Shown piece by piece: positions 1-4,516 of a stretch of DNA of 5,776 nt. The notes beneath the pieces were generated by a model. The model ran no database searches. It was given only the letters and a program-made list of their open reading frames with translations, and was not told the DNA's origin. The position numbers and the translations under genes were made by a program. Source of the stretch: CAZKTS01 sp964555735 (GTDB lineage Bacteria; Actinomycetota; Acidimicrobiia; IMCC26256; PALSA-555); NCBI GenBank assembly GCA_964555735.1, contig CAZKTS010000133.1, positions 1 to 5,776 of the forward strand. The letters run 5' to 3'. Position 1 is the stretch's first letter; every line of letters begins with the position of its first letter.

Positions 1-21
1 CCCTGACCCTGATCCCGCCGG

Positions 22-27
22 TACGCT
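22..27 (+). promoter_or_regulatory. Candidate leaderless -10 element of the DUF169 gene
   Basis: The hexamer TACGCT fits the actinobacterial -10 pattern TAnnnT and ends 7 nt before the ATG at 35, so transcription would begin at or next to the start codon. No purine-rich ribosome binding site lies between the box and the ATG. The -35 region would fall outside the window. This is inferred from the motif and its spacing; in GC-rich DNA such a hexamer can arise by chance. Confidence 0.35.
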
Positions 28-34
28 GCGCGCC

Positions 35-754
35 ATGACGAACGACTGGTCCACCCTCGCGACCGACCTCACCGACGCGCTCGGCCTCGCCGCTGCGCCC
101 ATCGCGATCTCGTTCTCGGACGCGCCGCCCGACGGCGTCGCCGCGTTCGACGAGCCCATGCCCGAGCCCATGCCCGATGGCCGCACCGGACGGGTCCCCG
201 CCGGCTGCGTGTTCTGGATCAAGGGTGCCGACCGCACGTTCTCGACCGTCGCCGAGGATCACGGCAACTGCTCGGTCGGAAGCCTGACCCACGGCTTCAA
301 GACGCTCGACGAGGTCGCGGGCAACTCCGACGTCGCCGCGCTGCTCGAGACCGGCTGGGTGACGATGGACGTCGTCCCGCAGATCCCCGTCGTCCACGAG
401 AAGCCCGGCGCGGTCACCTACGGCCCGCTCGCCGAGACCTCCACCGACCCCGACGTCGTGCTGCTCCGCGTCAACGGCAAGCAGATGATGGTGCTCTCCG
501 ACGCGATCCCGGGCCTGCGCATCGAAGGCAAGCCGCAGTGCCACATCGTGGCCATCGCCAAGGAAGAGGGCGAAGTCGCGGCAAGCGTCGGCTGCGCCCT
601 GAGCCGCGTCCGCACCGGCATGACCGCGAACGAGATGACGTGCGCGATCCCGGCCCGCCAGCTCCCCGACCTCCTGCGCACGATCCAGACCAACGCGGTG
701 GCCGACGGCGCGGTGGCGAGCTACGCGGGCGAGGACCTCCAGCGCTTCGGCTGA
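35..754 (+). CDS. DUF169 family protein (COG2043-like), function unknown
   Basis: Complete 239-residue protein. The N-terminal pattern LGLAAAPIAISF (residues 16-27) and the C-terminal stretch with EMTCAIPA (200-207) match my memory of the DUF169 family, roughly 220-260 residues long and found in many archaea and bacteria, with no firmly known biochemical role. It has five cysteines (58, 79, 169, 187, 203). The contexts AGCVFW, HGNCSVG, PQCH and VGCAL suggest a metal, iron-sulfur or redox role, but that is inference. There is no signal peptide or membrane segment, so it is probably cytosolic. The ATG at 35 is chosen because the family motif begins about 15 residues in and a -10-like box lies just upstream; no Shine-Dalgarno is visible. 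The gene converges on the NfuA-like gene with a 7-bp gap. Family assignment is fairly sure; function is unknown. Confidence 0.85.
   Translation: MTNDWSTLATDLTDALGLAAAPIAISFSDAPPDGVAAFDEPMPEPMPDGRTGRVPAGCVFWIKGADRTFSTVAEDHGNCSVGSLTHGFKTLDEVAGNSDVAALLETGWVTMDVVPQIPVVHEKPGAVTYGPLAETSTDPDVVLLRVNGKQMMVLSDAIPGLRIEGKPQCHIVAIAKEEGEVAASVGCALSRVRTGMTANEMTCAIPARQLPDLLRTIQTNAVADGAVASYAGEDLQRFG
152..175 (+). repeat. Two tandem copies of a 12-bp unit inside the DUF169 gene
   Basis: The unit GAGCCCATGCCC occurs twice back to back and encodes EPMP-EPMP (residues 40-47) in the loop between the N-terminal motif and the first cysteine. Exact identity of the copies suggests a recent in-frame slippage duplication. 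A surface loop would tolerate the extra four residues. Confidence 0.8.
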
Positions 755-760
755 GGCGCG

Positions 761-787
761 CCTACTTCTTGGCCGACTCGAAGTAGG
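761..787. terminator. Inverted repeat at the convergent DUF169/nfuA junction
   Basis: CCTACTTC (761-768) is a perfect inverted repeat of GAAGTAGG (780-787), with an 11-nt loop. It begins 7 nt after the DUF169 stop codon and covers the last codons and stop of the opposing NfuA-like gene. That position suits a terminator for the plus-strand transcript. There is no T-run after either arm, so it is not a classic intrinsic terminator. Terminators lacking a U-tract are proposed in high-GC actinobacteria. The repeat itself is certain; its function is inferred. Confidence 0.45.
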
Positions 788-1379
788 GGTTCGTGCCGCT
801 CGCGTGATCGGTGACGTCGATCACCTGCTCGATCTCGGGGACGGCGTCGAGGATCGCGACCTCGATGCCCTGCGACAGGGTGACGGCGGCCATGCCGCAG
901 CCCTGGCACCCGCCACCGAGGCGGAGGTACGCGATGTTGTCCTCGACCGCCACCAGCTCGGCGACGCCACCGTGGGACGCGATGGCGGGGTTGATCTCGT
1001 TGGCGAGCACTGCGGCGACGGCCTGGGCGACCGGGCCCGAGAGGTCGGCCTGCGGCCGGGGCGCGGGGGGCGCCGGGCGGTTGGGGTTCTGCATGACCAT
1101 GCCGCCGGCACCGACGTCGAGGGTCGCCCCGGCGAGCGCCTCGATGCTGTCGGCGTCGAGCACGACCGAGAGGTCGTCGTGGCGCTGGACGACGTCGGCC
1201 TCCCCGGCATCCTCCAGCGGTCGCAGCTCCATCGTGTACGTGTAGGCACCGCCGGACTCGCCGCTCACCTCGACCCAGAGCGCGAGGGTCTCGGGCTCGG
1301 GCTCACTTGCGCGGACCTCGAGGATCTTGTCCCGAGCCGAATCGGTGATGGTGAGGATCGGTGTCACGACGTCGCTCAT
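762..1379 (-). CDS. nfuA: NfuA-like Fe-S cluster carrier (degenerate A-type domain plus NifU C-terminal domain)
   Basis: Complete 205-residue cytosolic protein. Residues about 6-100 resemble an A-type (HesB/IscA) carrier domain but contain no cysteine, so this half cannot bind a cluster in the usual way. A Pro-rich linker (about 100-110) leads to a NifU C-terminal domain with the CxxC motif GGCQGCGMA (Cys158, Cys161). In this family two such pairs from a dimer hold one [4Fe-4S] cluster. The tail, VIDVTDHASGTNPYF, aligns by eye with the end of E. coli NfuA (191 residues), which has the same two-domain plan with a degenerate A-type domain. Family members deliver [4Fe-4S] clusters to apo-enzymes, including aconitase and radical SAM enzymes. 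The ATG at 1379 gives a full A-type domain. The gene is divergent from the ATP-grasp gene, with 19 bp between start codons. Confidence 0.9.
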   Translation of the reverse strand: MSDVVTPILTITDSARDKILEVRASEPEPETLALWVEVSGESGGAYTYTMELRPLEDAGEADVVQRHDDLSVVLDADSIEALAGATLDVGAGGMVMQNPNRPAPPAPRPQADLSGPVAQAVAAVLANEINPAIASHGGVAELVAVEDNIAYLRLGGGCQGCGMAAVTLSQGIEVAILDAVPEIEQVIDVTDHASGTNPYFESAKK

Positions 1380-1386
1380 ACGCGCC

Positions 1387-1393
1387 CATGATA
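1387..1393. promoter_or_regulatory. Candidate shared bidirectional -10 region between nfuA and the ATP-grasp gene
   Basis: The divergent start codons (ATG ending at 1379 on minus, GTG at 1399 on plus) are only 19 bp apart. The one AT-rich patch is CATGATA. Read on plus, CATGAT (1387-1392) is a weak -10 ending 6 nt before the GTG. Read on minus, TATCAT (1393-1388) is a good TAnnnT -10 ending 8 nt before the ATG. Both would give leaderless or nearly leaderless mRNAs. Any -35 contacts would fall inside the opposing coding sequence, and I see no clear TTGACA-like match there. Bidirectional promoters with overlapping symmetric -10 elements are known in bacteria. Inferred from motif and spacing. 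Confidence 0.4.
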
Positions 1394-1398
1394 CGCCC

Positions 1399-2592
1399 GT
1401 GCCACGCGTCCTCCTCCTCCTGCCCTCGGCGACCTACCGGGCGTCCGACTTCGTCCAGGCCGCCCGGGCCCTGGGCGTCGAGCTGGTGGTGGCGTCGGAC
1501 GAGGCGCCCGTGCTGGCGGCGACCATGGGCGATCGAGCGCTCCGGGTGCCGCTCGACGATCCCGAGGCGGCGGCGCGGGCGATCGCCGACCACGACACCC
1601 GCACGCCGATCGACGCGGTGGTCGCGGTGGACGATCAGGGCGTCCTCGCCGCGGCCCACGCCGGCGAGCTGCTCGGCTTCCCGCACAACCCGCCCGCAGC
1701 CGCGGCTCGGACACGCAACAAGGAGGCGATGCGCGACGCGCTCGCGGCCGCCGAGGTGCCCCAGCCCCGCTTCGCCGCCTTCGACGATCCGGAGGCCGTG
1801 CCCGACGTCGGCTTCCCCTGCGTGGTGAAGCCGATCGCCGAATCGGGCAGCCGGGGGGTGATCCGCGCCGACGATGCCGACGAGGCGGTCTCGGCCGCCC
1901 GCCGGGCGCAGACCATCGCGGGTGGCGGACGCCTGCTGGTGGAGGAGTTCGTCCCCGGCGACGAGGTCGCGCTGGAGGGCCTGGTGCGCGCGGGTGAGCT
2001 CACCGTCCTCGCCCTGTTCGACAAGCCCGATCCCCTCGACGGGCCGTACTTCGAGGAGACGATCTACGTCACGCCGTCCCGCCTGTCGACGAGCCGGCAG
2101 CACGCGGTGGAGCGCGCCGTGTCCGACGCCGCCCGCGCGCTCGGTCTCGTCGAGGGTCCGATCCACGCCGAGGTGCGGGTCGACGCCGACGCGCGCGCCA
2201 AGGTCATCGAGGTCGCAGCCCGCTCCGTCGGCGGGCTCTGTGCGCGGTCGCTGCGCTTCGGCGCGGGGATCAGCCTCGAAGCGGTGATCCTGCGCCACGC
2301 CCTGGGGCTCGAGCTCGACGATCTCCAGCGCGAGACGGTGGCGTCGGGCGTGATGATGCTGCCGGTCCCTCGGTCCGGCACACTCGTCGGGGTGGGCGCG
2401 CAGGACGACGCCCGCGCGGTGCCCGGCATCGTCGGCCTCGAGATCACGGTGCCGCCCGGGCGTCTCATCCACCCCGCACCCGAGGGCGATCGCTACCTCG
2501 GGTTCGCGTTCGCACGAGGCGAGACGCCGGCGGCGGTCGAGGCCTCGCTGCGCGCCGCGCACGCCGCGCTCGACATCCAGATCGAGCCGTAG
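1399..2592 (+). CDS. ATP-grasp protein, L-amino-acid-ligase-like (carboxylate-amine ligase)
   Basis: The 397-residue protein is predicted to activate a carboxylate with ATP as an acyl phosphate and join it to an amine; substrates are unknown. An N-terminal Rossmann-like part (MPRVLLLLPS, then VDAVVAVDDQG around 71-81) is followed by the linker typical of L-amino-acid ligases (RTRNKEAMRDAL, 105-116). The ATP-grasp fold shows CVVKP with Lys144, the glycine loop SGSRGV (149-154), LLVEEFVPGDEV (179-190), and likely Mg ligands Glu258 (HAEVR) and Glu271 (IEVAARSVGG). The usual E-x-N motif has Ala273 in place of Asn. The C-terminal part resembles the extra domain of L-amino-acid ligases. The GTG at 1399 is preferred over an in-frame ATG at 1327: it puts the first beta strand at the N-terminus and avoids overlap with nfuA. 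The stop lies 10 bp before the radical SAM gene, suggesting a joint function. Confidence 0.88.
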   Translation: MPRVLLLLPSATYRASDFVQAARALGVELVVASDEAPVLAATMGDRALRVPLDDPEAAARAIADHDTRTPIDAVVAVDDQGVLAAAHAGELLGFPHNPPAAAARTRNKEAMRDALAAAEVPQPRFAAFDDPEAVPDVGFPCVVKPIAESGSRGVIRADDADEAVSAARRAQTIAGGGRLLVEEFVPGDEVALEGLVRAGELTVLALFDKPDPLDGPYFEETIYVTPSRLSTSRQHAVERAVSDAARALGLVEGPIHAEVRVDADARAKVIEVAARSVGGLCARSLRFGAGISLEAVILRHALGLELDDLQRETVASGVMMLPVPRSGTLVGVGAQDDARAVPGIVGLEITVPPGRLIHPAPEGDRYLGFAFARGETPAAVEASLRAAHAALDIQIEP

Positions 2593-2595
2593 GCT
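2590..2595 (+). promoter_or_regulatory. Candidate internal -10 element TAGGCT, overlapping the ATP-grasp stop codon
   Basis: TAGGCT matches TAnnnT and ends 7 nt before the ATG at 2603, the same spacing as TACGCT before the DUF169 gene. Its first three bases are the TAG stop of the ATP-grasp gene. It could give the radical SAM gene its own leaderless transcript besides read-through from upstream. A possible upstream TCGACA (2570-2575) has a 14-bp spacer, which is too short to count strongly as a -35. No Shine-Dalgarno is seen before the ATG. Confidence 0.35.
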
Positions 2596-2602
2596 GGTCG
2601 GC

Positions 2603-3961
2603 ATGCGAGTGCTGCTGGTGTCGTCGTACGAGCTCGGGCACCAGCCGCTCCAGGTCGCGGCCCCCGCCGCCCGGCTCCGCGCCGCGGGCCACGACGTGCG
2701 TGCGCTCGACCTCGCCGTGCAGGCGTGGGATCCCGCCCTCGCGTCCTGGGCCGACCGCATCGCCTTCTCCGTGCCCATGCACACCGCGACGCGCATCGCG
2801 CGCCAGGCCCTGGTGCAGCTGCGCGTCGACCACCCGGACGTGCCGGTCGCGGCCTACGGGCTCTACGCCGCGATGCTCGCCGATGCGGTCGACGCCGCGC
2901 TCGTCGGCGAGACCGACGAGGCACTCTCGGCCTGGGTCGACGACGCCGCCATCGGTGGAGAGTCCACCGTCGCGGTGCACCTCGGCCGGGAGGCGGCCCG
3001 TTCGGGGGCGCCGCGCCCGGCCCGGGACCTTCTTCCTCCGCTCGATCGCTACGCAAGCCTCCTGGTCGACGGCGAGGCCCGGACCGCCGGCTACGTCGAG
3101 GCGAGCCGGGGCTGCGTCCACCGCTGCCGGCACTGCCCGGTGCCGGTGGTCTACGACGGACGGCTCCGAGTGGTCGACGTCGACGCGGTGCTCGCCGACG
3201 CGGCCCAGCAGCTCGAGGCCGGCGCGCGCCACCTCACGTTCGGCGACCCCGACTTCCTCAACGGCGCGGCCCATTCGATGCGCGTCGTGCGCGCCCTCCA
3301 CGCCGAGTTCCCCGACGCGACGTTCGACGTGACGGCCAAGGTCGAGCACATCGTCGCCCACGAAGATCTGTGGCCGGAGCTGGCCCGAGCCGGGTGCCTG
3401 TTCGTGGTGTCCGCCTTCGAGAGCGTCGACGACGACACGCTCGCGACCCTCGCGAAGGGCCACACCACGGCCGACGCGGCCCGTGCGGTCTCGATCCTGC
3501 GCCGCCAGGGGATCACCGTCCGGCCGTCGTGGATGCCGTTCGTCCCGTGGACCCGCCGCGAGCACGTCGAGGCGCTGCTCGAGTTCGTCGCCGCGCACGG
3601 TCTCGTGGCGAGCGTCGATCCGGTCCAGTACACGATCCGCCTGCTCCTACCGCACGGCTCGCTGCTGCTCGCCGAGCCGCGCGTCACCGCGGCGATCGAC
3701 GGCGAGGACGCCGAGCTCGGCACGTTCACCTGGCGCGCCGACGACCCGGCGATGGACGAGCTGCACGCAGCGTTCGGGCAGGTCGTCGAGGCCGGCACCG
3801 CGGCCGACGACCCGATCCCGGTCGTCTACGACGCCGTCCGCCGCGCCGCCGGTCTCGCACCGCTCGACCTCCCCGACGACCCCGGCGTCCCGCGACTCAG
3901 CGAGGCCTGGTTCTGCTGCGCGGAGCCCACCGCCGACCAGCTCGAGCTCACACGCCCCTGA
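2603..3961 (+). CDS. Cobalamin-type radical SAM protein with CCAEP tail
   Basis: A 452-residue protein. Residues 1 to about 115 look like the Rossmann-type B12-binding domain found before many radical SAM cores: MRVLLVSSYE at the start, then YGLYAAMLADAVDAALVGETDEAL (about 85-108) where such domains carry their second half and GE-like end. The radical SAM core begins with YVEASRGC and has the cluster motif CVHRCRHC (Cys171, Cys175, Cys178; CxxxCxxC), followed by FGDPDF (213-218) in a likely SAM-binding strand and AFESVDDDTL (271-280). Near the C-terminus lies WFCCAEP (436-442), two adjacent cysteines (TGC TGC). I recall a family named CUAEP/CCAEP-tail radical SAM protein, where U is selenocysteine in some members; this is the cysteine form. 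The reaction is unknown. The ATG at 2603 starts directly with the first beta strand. The gene lies 10 bp after the ATP-grasp gene. Confidence 0.9.
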   Translation: MRVLLVSSYELGHQPLQVAAPAARLRAAGHDVRALDLAVQAWDPALASWADRIAFSVPMHTATRIARQALVQLRVDHPDVPVAAYGLYAAMLADAVDAALVGETDEALSAWVDDAAIGGESTVAVHLGREAARSGAPRPARDLLPPLDRYASLLVDGEARTAGYVEASRGCVHRCRHCPVPVVYDGRLRVVDVDAVLADAAQQLEAGARHLTFGDPDFLNGAAHSMRVVRALHAEFPDATFDVTAKVEHIVAHEDLWPELARAGCLFVVSAFESVDDDTLATLAKGHTTADAARAVSILRRQGITVRPSWMPFVPWTRREHVEALLEFVAAHGLVASVDPVQYTIRLLLPHGSLLLAEPRVTAAIDGEDAELGTFTWRADDPAMDELHAAFGQVVEAGTAADDPIPVVYDAVRRAAGLAPLDLPDDPGVPRLSEAWFCCAEPTADQLELTRP

Positions 3962-3962
3962 G

Positions 3963-4018
3963 CCCCGTTTGGAGAGGCTGGCCTCCCGAATCGGTAGGCC
4001 ACGCTCTCCGCCAAGGGG
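3963..4018. terminator. Long imperfect hairpin filling the gap between convergent genes
   Basis: The 57-bp gap between the radical SAM stop and the opposing stop folds almost entirely on itself. CCCC (3963-3966) pairs with GGGG (4015-4018), TT (3968-3969) with AA (4013-4014), GGAGAG (3971-3976) with CTCTCC (4004-4009), TGGCCT (3979-3984) with AGGCCA (3996-4001), and CCG (3986-3988) with CGG (3992-3994) around an AAT loop. That is about 22 pairs with small bulges. It serves both strands equally and lies exactly between the stops, as expected of a bidirectional terminator. Neither side has a T-run. The structure is seen in the sequence; termination is inferred. Confidence 0.7.
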
Positions 4019-4516
4019 TCAATCGGCGGTGAAGACCACCTTGGTGACCTTCCAGCCCGCGGCTTCGGTGCCCTCGACGGTCATCGCGGCCGAGCCGCCC
4101 GGGTAGGTCCACGAACAGATCGGCACACCTGGGTCGGAGAGGTCGCAGCCCTGCGACGTGTACTGCGCGCCCGCCCCGTTGGTCTGGAACATCACGTTGA
4201 CCGGCTCGGCCGTCGCGCACCGCTCGGCCCCCGCCCGGTCGCCCGCCTTCCAGCCGTCGACGAGGGCGGCCGACGCCTCGTCGGGCGACGAGCAGATGAT
4301 GCCCACGGTGACCGCGGTCTCCGGCGAGGTGGGCGCGACGACCGTCGTGGCTGTCGTGCTCGGCACCGACGTCGTGACCGCCGAGCTGCTCGTGGTCGAT
4401 CCGGATGCCGACACCTTGGTCTCGTCGCCGCCGCTCGTCGCGAGGGCCACGGTCCCCCCGATGATCCCGACCAGGGCGACGACGCCCAGGATCGTCAGGA
4501 TCCGCTGTTGGTTCAC
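4019..4516 (-). CDS. Small membrane-anchored or secreted protein with Ser/Thr-rich linker
   Basis: Uncharacterised 165-residue protein. MNQQR precedes one hydrophobic segment (about 6-27), which is either an uncleaved signal anchor or a signal peptide; no lipobox cysteine is present. Residues about 28-70 form a flexible Ser/Thr/Val-rich linker common in exported proteins of high-GC actinobacteria. The small outer domain (about 71-165) has four cysteines (75, 100, 124, 134) that could form two disulfides outside the cell. It ends in a likely beta hairpin, AAMTVEG...GWKVTKVVFTAD, resembling the last strands of small NTF2-like or DUF4333-like domains, but I cannot assign a family. The GTG at 4516 is chosen because it overlaps the aconitase stop as GTGA and puts the hydrophobic segment at the N-terminus. 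An upstream GTG at 4561 would add 15 residues inside aconitase and is less likely. No Shine-Dalgarno is visible; translational coupling is likely. Confidence 0.75.
   Translation of the reverse strand: MNQQRILTILGVVALVGIIGGTVALATSGGDETKVSASGSTTSSSAVTTSVPSTTATTVVAPTSPETAVTVGIICSSPDEASAALVDGWKAGDRAGAERCATAEPVNVMFQTNGAGAQYTSQGCDLSDPGVPICSWTYPGGSAAMTVEGTEAAGWKVTKVVFTAD
4513..4516 (-). other. GTGA stop/start overlap linking aconitase and the anchored protein
   Basis: On the minus strand the four bases GTGA hold the GTG start of the downstream gene and the TGA stop of aconitase. This 4-base overlap is typical of translational coupling in an operon and settles the start of the small protein. No Shine-Dalgarno-like sequence precedes it, so re-initiation by the terminating ribosome is the likely route. 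Confidence 0.75.

Noticed and set aside
1..12. Direct repeat CCCTGA-CCCTGA at the left edge, possibly the end of an upstream gene
   Set aside because: Only two 6-bp copies, and too little sequence to read a coding frame or a repeat family.
1327..1398. Upstream ATG extending the ATP-grasp protein by 24 residues
   Set aside because: It would overlap the 5' end of the divergent NfuA-like gene and put a non-conserved-looking stretch before the first beta strand. The GTG at 1399 starts directly at the strand and has a -10-like box at leaderless spacing.
1303..2796. Open frame of 497 codons on the minus strand across the ATP-grasp gene
   Set aside because: It is the mirror of the strongly supported ATP-grasp and radical SAM genes. 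Its translation is low-complexity Arg/Gly/His/Asp-rich with no recognisable motif, as expected of antisense frames in GC-rich coding DNA.
2465..3598. Open frame of 377 codons on the minus strand across the radical SAM gene
   Set aside because: Antisense shadow: biased composition, no domain motif, and full overlap with a gene that has clear catalytic motifs.
3920..3961. Possible SECIS-like hairpin after the CC codons
   Set aside because: Only a short AGCTCGAGCT palindrome (3939-3948) with no stable stem and apical loop at the expected spacing. The position is TGC, not TGA, so no SECIS is needed.
3914..3961. Short peptide or second small gene after the radical SAM core
   Set aside because: The reading frame runs unbroken through the CCAEP motif to the TGA at 3959-3961, so the tail is part of the radical SAM protein.
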